Assembly: GCF_004358665.1 (NCBI RefSeq)
Contig: NZ_SMZR01000001.1
Location: forward strand, 62,001 to 126,000
Length of the DNA stretch: 64,000 nucleotides
DNA from: Jeotgalibacillus sp. S-D1
GTDB lineage: Bacteria > Bacillota > Bacilli > Bacillales > Jeotgalibacillaceae
Direction: 5' to 3'
The notes under the pieces were generated by a model that did no database searches, was not told where the DNA came from, and saw only the letters and a program-made list of their open reading frames with translations. Positions 8,785 to 16,876 of the stretch are shown here, in pieces (the first letter of the stretch is position 1; every line of letters begins with the position of its first letter). The position numbers and the translations under genes were made by a program.

Positions 8785-9059
8785 TTGAAAATAAACCTCC
8801 TATAAACAGTATGTTTTTTTCAACAATGGCTATGGTAACGTAAAAAAATATCCTTTTCATTAGTACGTTGTTAGCAATGGAGGAATAATGAGAATCCGGT
8901 ACCAGAACCAGTTTCCAATGTAAATATAAAGAAATTTGTATCCGAATGTTACTTAGAGTAAAAAGGAAAAAGTTTTCATTTGATAAATAAAGGGAAAACA
9001 CTTAAGGACACAGAGGGGATAAGCGTGCAGAGATATAAAACGAAATGAGGGAGAGCACT

Positions 9060-9533
9060 ATGGACATTACTATACAGAAAGTAACAGAGGAAAATCGGGA
9101 AGAAGCAATAAAGCTTAGCGGAAAAGACAGCCAGCGAGACCTTGTTCCATCAGTAGCTGAATCGCTTTCTAAAATCTCTGAGAAACCAGATGGTGAAAAT
9201 GTAACCTATCTTCCATTTGCAATTTATGAAGGCGACACGATGGTTGGATTTATCATGCATGCTTACGAGGAAGAAACCACTAATATGTATTGGATAAATG
9301 GATTTATTATTGATCAGCAATTTCAGGGTAAGGGCTATGGTAAAGCAGCTTTGACAAAGATGATCCATTGGATCAGAGACAACTTTGATCACTGTTCAGA
9401 GATCCGTTTAAGCGTTTCAAAAGAAAACGAGTCGGCCTATGAATTATATAAGAATTTTGGCTTTGTGGAAACTGGAGAGACTGTGGGAAAAGAAGATGTG
9501 CTGTTTCTTTCAGTACAAACAGCAAGTGATTAA
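9060..9533 (+). CDS. GNAT acetyltransferase, BltD/spermidine-acetyltransferase-like
   Basis: A 157-aa protein with the GNAT fold: an N-terminal strand DITIQKVTEENREEAIKL, the acetyl-CoA loop QFQGKGYGKAAL (pattern Q/RxxGxG/A) and a C-terminal NESAYELYKNFGFVETGE, which is standard for the family. Overall layout resembles the spermidine N-acetyltransferase BltD, but the acceptor cannot be read from the sequence. The start ATG 9060 is preferred to the in-frame ATG at 9045 because GAGGGAG lies 7 bases before it. Single gene with a terminator at 9556. Confidence 0.88.
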   Translation: MDITIQKVTEENREEAIKLSGKDSQRDLVPSVAESLSKISEKPDGENVTYLPFAIYEGDTMVGFIMHAYEEETTNMYWINGFIIDQQFQGKGYGKAALTKMIHWIRDNFDHCSEIRLSVSKENESAYELYKNFGFVETGETVGKEDVLFLSVQTASD

Positions 9534-9555
9534 TGGGCAGGATTCTAATATGCGT

Positions 9556-9587
9556 AAAGGGGGCCATAAAATTTGGCCTCCCTTTTA
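9556..9587 (+). terminator. terminator after GNAT gene
   Basis: Stem GGGGGCCA/TGGCCTCCC with a short A/T loop, then TTTT. Confidence 0.85.
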
Positions 9588-9722
9588 TTGATCGCAATTA
9601 TCATTAAAAGATTTTTCTTCATTAAAAAAATGTAAATACTAACAGTCATGATTCATTATTTGATACGATAGCTAGTAGATTTTGAGTGCAATTAGAGGAT
9701 AATAATACATAGAGGTGACACC

Positions 9723-10508
9723 ATGACTGAAAAAAAGATGATATTTTTTGATATTGACGGAACACTGTTAGATCACGAAAAAAACCTTCCGCCTTCTACA
9801 AAGGAAGCAATTGAAACATTGAAGAAAAATGGGCATGAAGTGGCTATTGCAACAGGCAGAGCGCCCTTTATGTTTGAGGATCTGCGAAAAGAGCTGAATA
9901 TTGACACCTTTATCAGCTACAATGGGCAGTATGTTGAGCATAAAGGAGAAGTCATCGTAAGCAATCCGCTTGATTATGAGAGTTTAAAGAAGCTGACAGA
10001 AGCTGCGGCTGCCAGAAACCATCCTTTAGTATACATGGGACAGGGTGAGATGAAGGCCAATGTGGAAGAGCATGACAATATTGTGGAGAGTTTCAATTCC
10101 TTAAAAGTAAAATCCTTTCCCACACATGATCCGGAATATTTCCATATGGAAAAAATTTATCAGACACTGCTATTCTGTGAAGGGCAGGAGGAGAAGTTTT
10201 ATGAACAGGAATTTAATGCTTTTGACTTCATAAGATGGCATCCTCAGTCTGTAGATGTTATTCCTGCTGGCGGATCAAAAGCAAAAGGGATTGAGCGGGT
10301 CATTGAAATTTTAGGCGTTAAAATGGAAAATGTTTACGCGTTTGGCGATGGCTTGAATGACATTGAAATGCTTGCAGCTGTTGGACACGGTGTTGCAATG
10401 GGAAATGGCCGTGACGAGGCAAAGGAAGCAGCAAGATACACAACGAAGGCAGTAGATGAAGATGGCATTTTAAGCGGATTGAGATTGGTTGGGTTATTAA
10501 ACGAGTAA
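9723..10508 (+). CDS. Cof-type HAD phosphatase, YkrA-like
   Basis: Haloacid-dehalogenase superfamily hydrolase of the Cof/IIB group (261 aa). Motif I is FFDIDGTLLD, with nucleophile Asp10 and acid/base Asp12. Motif II is IATGRAPFMF. A conserved Lys is in GGSKAKGIERV, and motif IV is AFGDGLNDIEMLAAVGHGVAMGNG. The cap lies between about residues 85 and 185. Such enzymes dephosphorylate sugar phosphates or FMN-like compounds in the cytoplasm; the exact substrate is unknown. The sequence strongly recalls B. subtilis YkrA. The start ATG has a GAGGTG site. Confidence 0.92.
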   Translation: MTEKKMIFFDIDGTLLDHEKNLPPSTKEAIETLKKNGHEVAIATGRAPFMFEDLRKELNIDTFISYNGQYVEHKGEVIVSNPLDYESLKKLTEAAAARNHPLVYMGQGEMKANVEEHDNIVESFNSLKVKSFPTHDPEYFHMEKIYQTLLFCEGQEEKFYEQEFNAFDFIRWHPQSVDVIPAGGSKAKGIERVIEILGVKMENVYAFGDGLNDIEMLAAVGHGVAMGNGRDEAKEAARYTTKAVDEDGILSGLRLVGLLNE

Positions 10509-10698
10509 GACTTTTAGACCGATGAAAACTGGTTTGCTCCTATTTTGGGTGGTGAATCAGTTTTTATTTTTTAGCTATGTTAAATTCGGTTGTTTATCTC
10601 TGCACACCGTTGATTGTCGTGGAACGCCTTCAGCGAAAATCAACGTCACGTTTACTATAGCCTGTTTTTTAAAAATTAAATACAACAAGTCGTTCTTC

Positions 10699-10727
10699 TT
10701 GGAGCTGAACAGACTCTCATTTATAAT
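10699..10727 (+). promoter_or_regulatory. sigma-A type promoter of the pirin gene
   Basis: -35 TTGGAG (10699-10704), 17-base spacer, -10 TATAAT (10722-10727). It is followed at once by the palindromic operator at 10729. Confidence 0.75.
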
Positions 10728-10728
10728 G

Positions 10729-10745
10729 GTTGTTATAGCAACTAT
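10729..10745 (+). promoter_or_regulatory. MarR-type operator, copy 1 (pirin)
   Basis: GTTGTTATAGCAAC is an imperfect palindrome; its complement reads TAGTTGCTATAACAAC. It sits at the expected transcription start, so binding would block initiation. The same motif occurs before the azoreductase and before the MarR gene. Confidence 0.7.
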
Positions 10746-10768
10746 TTAGCGCAAAGGAGACAGGAGCT

Positions 10769-11629
10769 GTGAAAATACTTCAAAGAGACGTAAAAGATCA
10801 TTGGTATGTTCAATATGAAGAAGCCGCTTTTCCTTTTATACAGAAAGGGTGGGTTTTGCCTTTGGATAGATGGGCAGAGTTTGATCCGTTTATTTTAATG
10901 GCTGAAGACTGGTTTAAAAAAGGCGCATTCTCCGATCACCCGCACAGAGGATTTCAAACAATCACATATGTAATAGACGGCAGGCTTGAACACATCGATA
11001 ACGGAGGGGGAAGAGACCGATTAGAACCTGGCGACGTTCAGTATATGAATGCCGGTTCTGGTGCAAGACACGCTGAGGAAGGGGTAGAAGACGATATTGC
11101 CCACACACTGCAGCTTTGGCTGAATTTGCCCAAGCATCTGAAAAAAACAGACAGCTTTTATCAAAACGTTTACAGTGAGGATGCACCTGAAGTCAATCTG
11201 GATGCAGGCAAGGTAAAAGTATTTTCAGGTGACATTGCCGGTGTCAAAGGACCACTGGAGTCCCTTGTTCCAATCACTTTAGCAGAAATCTCACTTGAAA
11301 AAGGAGCTTCTTACGTTCATTCCATACCTGAAAACCATAATGCTTTTGTTTATGAATTATCCGGAGACATGGAAATTGGTGAAAATAGAATACCTATTTC
11401 TAAGCATGGTGCAGCAACAGTAAGCTACAAAGAAGATGGGGATCCCTCTGTTCAAAGTGACCTCCTGCTGAAAGCGAACAGCAGACGCTGCAAGATCCTT
11501 GTCTATTCCGGTGCCCCTATTAAAGAAGAGATTGTTCCATATGGTCCTTTTGTCATGAATAGTATGGAAGAAATTAAACAGGCTTACCGGGACTATCAAC
11601 AGGGCAAATTTGGACCTGCGGCTCGTTAA
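10769..11629 (+). CDS. pirin family protein
   Basis: Bicupin pirin (286 aa). The four metal ligands of the N-terminal cupin are all present: His57 and His59 in DHPHRGFQT, His101 and Glu103 in GARHAEEG. Bacterial pirins can open flavonols such as quercetin with oxygen or act as redox-sensitive partners. Start is GTG, set by AGGAGACAGGAG. The gene lies behind a promoter carrying an operator shared with the convergent azoreductase and the MarR regulator, suggesting a common response to electrophilic or quinone-like compounds. It ends at a bidirectional terminator. Confidence 0.92.
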   Translation: MKILQRDVKDHWYVQYEEAAFPFIQKGWVLPLDRWAEFDPFILMAEDWFKKGAFSDHPHRGFQTITYVIDGRLEHIDNGGGRDRLEPGDVQYMNAGSGARHAEEGVEDDIAHTLQLWLNLPKHLKKTDSFYQNVYSEDAPEVNLDAGKVKVFSGDIAGVKGPLESLVPITLAEISLEKGASYVHSIPENHNAFVYELSGDMEIGENRIPISKHGAATVSYKEDGDPSVQSDLLLKANSRRCKILVYSGAPIKEEIVPYGPFVMNSMEEIKQAYRDYQQGKFGPAAR

Positions 11630-11647
11630 TAGCTGATAAACAAAAAT

Positions 11648-11684
11648 GCACAAGGATCAATGCGATCCTTGTGCTTTACTTTTA
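11648..11684. terminator. bidirectional terminator between pirin and azoreductase genes
   Basis: GCACAAGGATC pairs with GATCCTTGTGC across a 5-base loop; T-rich on both sides (TTTACTTTT on plus, ATTTTTG on minus). Confidence 0.88.
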
Positions 11685-11689
11685 TCAAT

Positions 11690-12316
11690 TTAGAAAGCTC
11701 CAGCTGCAGCCGTAGCTTTTTGAAGTCCTTCTTTGATGATATCCTGAGCCTGATCCGGAAATTGATTATGTCCTTCTATGATGACGGAGGTAATGTCCTG
11801 AACACCCCAGAAGTTTAACATATTTTCAACGTAGTTCACTGCCATTTCAGTGGACTGTGCCGGACCTTCTGAGTAAACGCCGCCGCGGGCATTTAACAAT
11901 GCAACTTTTTTATCTTCAAGCAGCCCGACCGGACCTTCTGCAGTGTAGCGAAATGTTCTGCCTGCCTGTGCCAGGTAGTCCAAATAGGTGTGCAGAACAG
12001 CAGGCACCGTGAAATTCCACAGCGGGAAGGCAAATACCACCTTATCTGCTTCTAAAAATTGATTTAAATACTGATTAACCAGAACAGTTGCTTCAGCTTC
12101 TTCAGAAGTAAGCTCCATGTTTCTGGATTGTTTAAACATGCCGTTAATCATCACAGCATCATAATAAGGCAGGTTTTCATGAAATAAATCAAGCTCAGTA
12201 ATCGTATCTTCAGGATGTGTTTCTTTATAATTCTCAAGAAATTCATGATAAAGCTTCACACTTACCGATTGTTCGATTGGTCTGGAATTTGCTTTTACAA
12301 ATAAGACGTTTGTCAT
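11690..12316 (-). CDS. azoR: FMN-dependent NADH-azoreductase
   Basis: Flavodoxin-fold azoreductase/quinone reductase (208 aa). Seen: MTNVLFVKANSRPIEQSVSVKLYHEFL with the phosphate-binding loop after strand 1, FAFPLWNFTVPAVLHTYLDYLAQAGRTFRYT, which is the hallmark of the AzoR family, and LLNARGGVYS. It reduces quinones and azo compounds by two electrons with NADH. The start ATG at 12316 is chosen because GGAGG lies 8 bases before it; the longer frame runs into the MarR gene and is not credible. It resembles the two Bacillus paralogues AzoR1/AzoR2, which are MarR-controlled and respond to quinones and diamide. Confidence 0.93.
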   Translation of the reverse strand: MTNVLFVKANSRPIEQSVSVKLYHEFLENYKETHPEDTITELDLFHENLPYYDAVMINGMFKQSRNMELTSEEAEATVLVNQYLNQFLEADKVVFAFPLWNFTVPAVLHTYLDYLAQAGRTFRYTAEGPVGLLEDKKVALLNARGGVYSEGPAQSTEMAVNYVENMLNFWGVQDITSVIIEGHNQFPDQAQDIIKEGLQKATAAAGAF

Positions 12317-12333
12317 GTCAATACCTCCATTTT

Positions 12334-12351
12334 TGTTGTTATAGCAACTAT
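12334..12351 (-). promoter_or_regulatory. MarR-type operator, copy 2 (azoreductase)
   Basis: Minus strand TAGTTGCTATAACAAC, identical over 16 bases to the site in front of the pirin gene. It lies between the end of the MarR gene and the azoreductase RBS. Confidence 0.72.
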
Positions 12352-12371
12352 CAGATGACGAACATCCAAAG

Positions 12372-12803
12372 TTAAATCGATTGGACGTTAGCACTTATTT
12401 TTGAAAGTAATCTTTCCAATTCAATAAGCTCTTCTTTCGTAAGCCCGGTACACACCGTTTTATTAAATGCCTCAGCAACAGGAATAACTTCTTCCCCCAA
12501 TTGCTTGCCGACAGGCGTTAGAAAAAGTCTTATTACTCGCTTGTCCTCATCGCAATGGCTCCGGTAAATAAACCCTTTTTGTTCAAGATTGGACGCCATT
12601 CTGGCAATATTTGTTTTGTCTTTTGTTAACTTTTGCACTAATTGATTTTGAGTCAGACCGTCTTTTTCCCAAAGCAGCATCATGATCAGATTTTGTTCAG
12701 GGGCCAGGTTATAGGCCTCTAGCTTTGTCTTGATAAAACCGGTTAAGAGCAAGTCTGTTTTGTGTATTTTAATGCTAATATAATCCTGAAAACTTAAGTT
12801 CAA
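12372..12803 (-). CDS. MarR family transcription regulator
   Basis: Winged-helix MarR repressor (143 aa, normal length). The DNA-binding region reads LIMMLLWEKDGLTQNQLVQKLTKDKTNIARMASNLEQKGFIYRSHCDEDKRVIRLFLTPVG, with the DKR wing. One cysteine (Cys in SHCDEDKR) and one in TVCTGLTKEE may sense electrophiles (inference). The TTG start at 12803 is preferred because GGAGAGG stands 6 bases upstream; the earlier TTG at 12818 overlaps that site. A copy of the shared operator lies just upstream, so it probably represses itself, the azoreductase downstream and the pirin gene. Confidence 0.92.
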   Translation of the reverse strand: MNLSFQDYISIKIHKTDLLLTGFIKTKLEAYNLAPEQNLIMMLLWEKDGLTQNQLVQKLTKDKTNIARMASNLEQKGFIYRSHCDEDKRVIRLFLTPVGKQLGEEVIPVAEAFNKTVCTGLTKEELIELERLLSKISANVQSI

Positions 12804-12816
12804 TTGAATCCTCTCC

Positions 12817-12840
12817 AATTAGTTGCTATACAAACTAATT
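12817..12840 (-). promoter_or_regulatory. MarR-type operator, copy 3 (autoregulation)
   Basis: Perfect 8-bp arms AATTAGTT / AACTAATT around GCTATACA, containing the shared core TAGTTGCTATA. It lies immediately before the RBS of the MarR gene. Confidence 0.68.
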
Positions 12841-12990
12841 ATTGATTATAGATAGTGAAGGGGAAGTTGTCAAACCAAAAGATCTGTTATTTCAATAGAT
12901 ACCGCTGAATTGATACTTGAGGGAATCTAATGGATTTGAAATAATTGGTATGAAATATAACCGCGATTATAGTTAAAAGGGGATGAAGAA

Positions 12991-13386
12991 ATGGAAACCA
13001 ATTTAAAAGAACATTTAAGAATGTTAGAGGAAAGGCATACAAATATGGAAGTCCGCAAAAGTCGTAAAGAACTGGATAAAATTCTGGCTGATGATTTTTT
13101 TGAAATTGGAAGCTCAGGCTATTTTTGTGACAAAAAAGATTGTCTGGAAGACGGTGTCGAATTGACCGAAATGACCATTCATCATTATGAAATCCATCCT
13201 TTAGCTGTTGATGTCGTTTTGGCTACTTATGTAATTAATAATAAAACAAAAAATCGTCACACACTTCGCAGCTCGATATGGAAGAAAATCGATGGAAGAT
13301 GGCAGCTTTATTTTCACCAGGGGACGATTACTCCTATGCAAGTGAATGAAATAACAGCTGACATAAAAAAGGCTGGTAGAATGTAA
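12991..13386 (+). CDS. DUF4440 / NTF2-like protein
   Basis: A 131-aa cytoplasmic protein with the NTF2-like DUF4440 pattern: LKEHLRMLEERHTNMEVRKSRKELDKILADDFFEIGSSG in the first helices and strand, and the end SSIWKKIDGRWQLYFHQGT, where the Trp and the final HQGT are characteristic. Such small alpha+beta barrels bind small ligands; no enzyme function can be assigned. The start ATG has AAAGGGGATG 6 bases upstream. Single gene; no obvious partner. Confidence 0.85.
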   Translation: METNLKEHLRMLEERHTNMEVRKSRKELDKILADDFFEIGSSGYFCDKKDCLEDGVELTEMTIHHYEIHPLAVDVVLATYVINNKTKNRHTLRSSIWKKIDGRWQLYFHQGTITPMQVNEITADIKKAGRM

Positions 13387-13517
13387 AAGGTGTTTTATTA
13401 GAACGAAGTGAGATTTATTAATGATCGTAAATAGTAATAGAGGAACATTTACTATGGAAGAATGAAAGCTATTCAACATAAAAATCACAAAACAGTATTA
13501 AAAAATAATAAAAAGGA

Positions 13518-13576
13518 TTGACGCATATATCATTTAACGATATATTATATTTAATGATATATCGTTAAATGATATG
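13518..13576 (+). promoter_or_regulatory. PadR promoter with large palindromic operator
   Basis: -35 TTGACG (13518-13523), 17-base spacer, -10 TATATT (13541-13546). Overlapping it is a perfect inverted repeat with 19-bp arms: ATATCATTTAACGATATAT at 13527-13545 and its complement at 13557-13575, 11-base spacer. Each arm is itself a near-palindrome (ATATC...GATAT), so it could hold two regulator dimers. Autoregulation by PadR is inferred. Confidence 0.8.
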
Positions 13577-13595
13577 AAAAGAAAAAGGTGATTAA

Positions 13596-13934
13596 ATGGC
13601 AAGAAATGATTCGCTTGAAACAGGTGAATTAACAGATACCTCGTATTACATTTTATTATCATTAATGGAGCCGAGGCATGGTTATTTAATTATGAAAAAC
13701 ATAGAAGAAATGACAAAAAATCAAATGAAGATTGGACCTGCATCAATGTACACCACTATTAAGAAGCTTTTGTCAGCTGGATTGATCGAGCAATTTGGGG
13801 AAGAAATTGATAAGAGAAAGACTTATATTGCGACGGACCAGGGCGTTAGTTTATTAAAAAAAGATGTCTTAAGACGTGAAGAAATGGTCAGGCATGCGAA
13901 GCTTATTTTGAAACAGAAAGGAGAAGGGGAATAA
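13596..13934 (+). CDS. PadR family transcription regulator
   Basis: Winged-helix PadR regulator (112 aa). Seen: ELTDTSYYILLSLMEPRHGYLIMKNIEEMTKNQMKIGPASMYTTIKKLLSAGLIEQ, with the GxxYTTxKKLxxxGLI recognition helix, then the wing RKTYIATDQGVSLLKKD. Short PadR proteins of this kind repress themselves and an adjacent membrane protein. The start ATG has AAAAAGGTG upstream. The stop overlaps the DUF2812 gene start by one base (TAATG). Confidence 0.92.
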   Translation: MARNDSLETGELTDTSYYILLSLMEPRHGYLIMKNIEEMTKNQMKIGPASMYTTIKKLLSAGLIEQFGEEIDKRKTYIATDQGVSLLKKDVLRREEMVRHAKLILKQKGEGE

Positions 13935-14488
13935 TGGGAAAGACGAAGTTTATCATGAGTGGTGGTTTGGCATTTGATGAGGAAAAGGACATGGAAAGGC
14001 TGGCTAAACTGGCACGAAAAGGTTGGAAGTTTGACCGTTTTGCATTCATGGGTTATCGATTGAAAAAAGCAGAACATCGAGAGGTTCAGTATTCACTGGA
14101 TTACTGCACTGAGGCTGATTCTGATTATTTTTCATACTTCGAAGAGGCTGGCTGGGATCATGTTGGTTCTTCAGGAAACTATATCCATTTATTCTGTGCA
14201 TCTAAAGGAACAGCACCGATATACTCTGATAGGGAAACAACGATTGAAAAATATGATAACGAAAAAAAGATGATGAAAAAATGGACTCTTATCATGTTGC
14301 TGGTCACTTTTTCCTTTATGATATTTCTATTTACGTTTAACTCATTCCCTGTGTTTAGCAACGTAAAGGCAGTGATGAATAGTGTGCTGACCATTATGCT
14401 TGGTTTATCATTGATTGGATTGATTTTTACTGGATTGCCATATTTGGGATATTTATATCGAGTGAATAAGTTGAGAAGACATGGATAG
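13934..14488 (+). CDS. DUF2812 membrane protein, PadR partner
   Basis: A 184-aa protein: a soluble N-terminal DUF2812 domain (about 1-95: ERLAKLARKGWKFDRFAFMGYRLKKAE, YFEEAGWDHVGSSGNYIHLFCA) followed by two membrane helices (about 116-138 and 148-172). DUF2812 genes are commonly found directly after padR genes; function unknown. Translation is coupled to padR by the one-base overlap, with AAAGGAGAAGGGG as RBS inside padR. Confidence 0.88.
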   Translation: MGKTKFIMSGGLAFDEEKDMERLAKLARKGWKFDRFAFMGYRLKKAEHREVQYSLDYCTEADSDYFSYFEEAGWDHVGSSGNYIHLFCASKGTAPIYSDRETTIEKYDNEKKMMKKWTLIMLLVTFSFMIFLFTFNSFPVFSNVKAVMNSVLTIMLGLSLIGLIFTGLPYLGYLYRVNKLRRHG

Positions 14489-14514
14489 AAAATAAATTTA
14501 AATGAACCCTTTTA

Positions 14515-14548
14515 AGGTGCTTTTCTTAATTTGAAAAGTGCTTTTTTT
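14515..14548 (+). terminator. terminator after DUF2812 gene
   Basis: GGTGCTTTTC pairs with GAAAAGTGCT (including G-U pairs), followed by seven T. Confidence 0.8.
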
Positions 14549-14932
14549 ATGCTATCAGGTTATTTCACGATAAATATATAAAATAATTAATAAATAATTT
14601 ATTTAAATCTATCCTTATTATCCATAAAGTATAAAAATTATAGGTATATAATACTATTATTTATAACTGCCTGCTATTTTATATCAACCTAAACTACTAA
14701 TTTAATGAAAATATTTCACTATATATAGGATCAAATAATCACAAACAGTAATATATACTTATGTATTTTACGGTATATTAAGGTATTAAGTCCTATTATA
14801 TATTGTCGAATATCAGTATATCTATTCCAAAATATTGTCTAAATACTAAAAATAGTCAGAATTATCCGTTTACCTTCCTATTTGTTTACATTACAATTAA
14901 TCTGGTGATATATCGGGATCCGGTATTTTCGC
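14549..14932. other. very AT-rich intergenic stretch, no gene seen
   Basis: About 385 bases of A/T-dominated sequence with many TATATA and AATAAATAATTTATT runs and stops in all frames. No ORF or stable hairpin was seen. A probable -10 (TATACT, 14933-14938) for the protease gene lies at its end without a good -35. It may be bendable upstream promoter DNA or a binding zone for a transition-state regulator (inference). Confidence 0.5.
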
Positions 14933-14964
14933 TATACTAAATAGGTAGAAGGGAAGGATTGCAT

Positions 14965-16821
14965 TTGAAAAAGATTTTTATTCTCGCGGCAGCATTACTG
15001 CTTATTTTTGCCGGTCTTTTCGCTGGAGCACCGTCATATGAGGCAGCGAACTCATTACAGGAGTTCCAGAGTAAAGGGAAAGTAAGGGTAGTTGATAATG
15101 GGAATGAACAAGGTCCGCCATCGTTTGTAGCTGGAACCTTGTCAGAGAAGCAAGTGAAAGCAGACGGGCAGACTGCAAAGAAATTTCTGGGCAGCCACAA
15201 GGATTTCTTTAAAATGAATCAGCCTGAAAAAAATTTAAAAGAAGTACGAACGGCTGAGGATGATCTGGGTATGACCCATGTTCGCCTTCAACAAACAAAA
15301 AATGGCATTCCAGTTGATCGAAATGAACTGAATGTCCATTTTAACGAAGAAAACGTGGTTACAACCGTGAATGGCAGCTACGATGTAAAAGTAGACAGCT
15401 TGGATATCAAGACGACTCCGTCAATTCAGGCAGACAAAGCAGTTGCTAAAGCGAAGACGGCTGTAAAAGCCCCAGCTGATGTTCCGGTTGAATCTTCTGA
15501 ATTGATTATCTACCCGCTTGAAGAAGAGTACTACCTGGCCTACCGGGTAAACCTGGAGTTCTTTGAAGGGGAACCTGGAAACTGGTTTGTGTATGTAGAT
15601 GCACAGAATGGCAAAGTGTTAGATAAATTTAATGCTGTAACCGGCCTTGGTTTCTTTGATGACATTCTCGAATCAAATGCAGTAGAAGGTTCTTCCGCCC
15701 TTAGTTCAGTTCAAGGGAAAACAGCGAGTGAAAGTCATCATCCAGGCAAGTTAACGGCAGCCAGAGGATCTGGTCTGGGAACGATAGGAATCACAAAACT
15801 ATTAAATCTTTCACGTACTACCATTCCGAAACCGGGAGAAGGTCCAAGGTTTTATTTGGCTGATTATACAACCCGTCAGATGGACGGAATCTTTACATAC
15901 AACATGAAAAACACAGCCAACCAAATCTGGTTGTATTCGAATAGCAGCGCTTCCTGGAAAGATGTTGAGTACTCTGGTGACAGCAGTTCATGGGAAAAAG
16001 TGGGGCAGGGGCCGGCAGTTGATGCACATTCGAATTCGCGAATTGTGTACGACTATTTCCTGGACAAGCACGATCGTAATTCCTTAGATGATAACGGAAT
16101 GGCAATCCGTTCACGGGTCCATTACGGAACAGCTTATAACAATGCATTTTGGAGCAACGGAATCGAAATGATGACCTATGGAGACGGTGACGGCAAGCAG
16201 TTCATTCCGCTTGCTGCGCTTGATGTAACCGCACATGAAATGGTTCACGGAATCACGCACTACAATGGCGGCTTGCGTTACCGCTTTGAGACAGGAGCCA
16301 TTAACGAAGCATTCTCTGACACATTTGCTACTATTGTAGACGACAGCAACTGGGATGTTGGTGAAGATATTATGGGATCTGAATGGTTAGCAAATGGTAG
16401 AACCGCTTTAAGAAGCAATGAGGATCCAGGCAAGTTCCCGACGGGTGCCGTTTACTGGCCATATAGTATTGACGGTGAAGGCCGTTACCCTGCGCATATG
16501 GATGAGTACTACTATCTGCCAGGCAATATGGATAATGGAGGCGTGCACATTAACTGTACAATTCTTCAGCATTCTGCTTACCTGGTAGCAGAGAAATACG
16601 GAATGGGCAGAACGGTAGTGGCGGATACTTGGTACCGTTCTTATGACTACCTGCATTATGATGCTTCTTTTGCAGAATTTCGTGAAGCAATTCTTCAGTC
16701 TGCAATCGATCTTTATGGCGAGGGCAGCGAAGAACACAATGCATTCCTTGCCGGTTTTGAAGACGTTGGTCTTTATGAAGGCTGGTCAGTTGAGGACAAT
16801 CCAAGAGCGCCTAAGTTCTAA
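14965..16821 (+). CDS. secreted neutral metalloprotease, thermolysin family (M4)
   Basis: Pre-pro-protease of about 618 aa. A signal peptide (about 1-27, ending SYEA) is followed by an FTP/PepSY propeptide (about 30-220) and the M4 catalytic domain. Zinc site: HEMVH at 424-428 and Glu448 in GAINEAFSD; catalytic His528 in DNGGVHIN. The C-terminal helical domain ends SEEHNAFLAGFEDVGLY. It digests extracellular protein after autocleavage of the propeptide. The TTG start at 14965 is chosen because GGGAAGG is 7 bases upstream; the TTG at 14959 is too close. The residue after HIN is Cys (HINCTIL), where thermolysin has Ser. Single gene. Confidence 0.95.
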   Translation: MKKIFILAAALLLIFAGLFAGAPSYEAANSLQEFQSKGKVRVVDNGNEQGPPSFVAGTLSEKQVKADGQTAKKFLGSHKDFFKMNQPEKNLKEVRTAEDDLGMTHVRLQQTKNGIPVDRNELNVHFNEENVVTTVNGSYDVKVDSLDIKTTPSIQADKAVAKAKTAVKAPADVPVESSELIIYPLEEEYYLAYRVNLEFFEGEPGNWFVYVDAQNGKVLDKFNAVTGLGFFDDILESNAVEGSSALSSVQGKTASESHHPGKLTAARGSGLGTIGITKLLNLSRTTIPKPGEGPRFYLADYTTRQMDGIFTYNMKNTANQIWLYSNSSASWKDVEYSGDSSSWEKVGQGPAVDAHSNSRIVYDYFLDKHDRNSLDDNGMAIRSRVHYGTAYNNAFWSNGIEMMTYGDGDGKQFIPLAALDVTAHEMVHGITHYNGGLRYRFETGAINEAFSDTFATIVDDSNWDVGEDIMGSEWLANGRTALRSNEDPGKFPTGAVYWPYSIDGEGRYPAHMDEYYYLPGNMDNGGVHINCTILQHSAYLVAEKYGMGRTVVADTWYRSYDYLHYDASFAEFREAILQSAIDLYGEGSEEHNAFLAGFEDVGLYEGWSVEDNPRAPKF

Positions 16822-16830
16822 AAAAATAAT

Positions 16831-16870
16831 AAAAAACAGTGCCATTCCTATGAATGCGCACTGTTTTTTT
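16831..16870. terminator. bidirectional terminator between protease and dsdA
   Basis: AACAGTGC-CATTC pairs with GAATG-GCACTGTT (one bulge); T-runs follow on both strands. Confidence 0.88.
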
Positions 16871-16876
16871 ATAATG

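Noticed and set aside
10522-10749. 75-codon open frame between the HAD and pirin genes
   Set aside because: No ribosome site, no family resemblance, and it runs through the pirin promoter and operator.
12317-12394. N-terminal extension of the azoreductase
   Set aside because: It crosses the operator and runs into the marR gene, and a strong ribosome site marks the shorter start.
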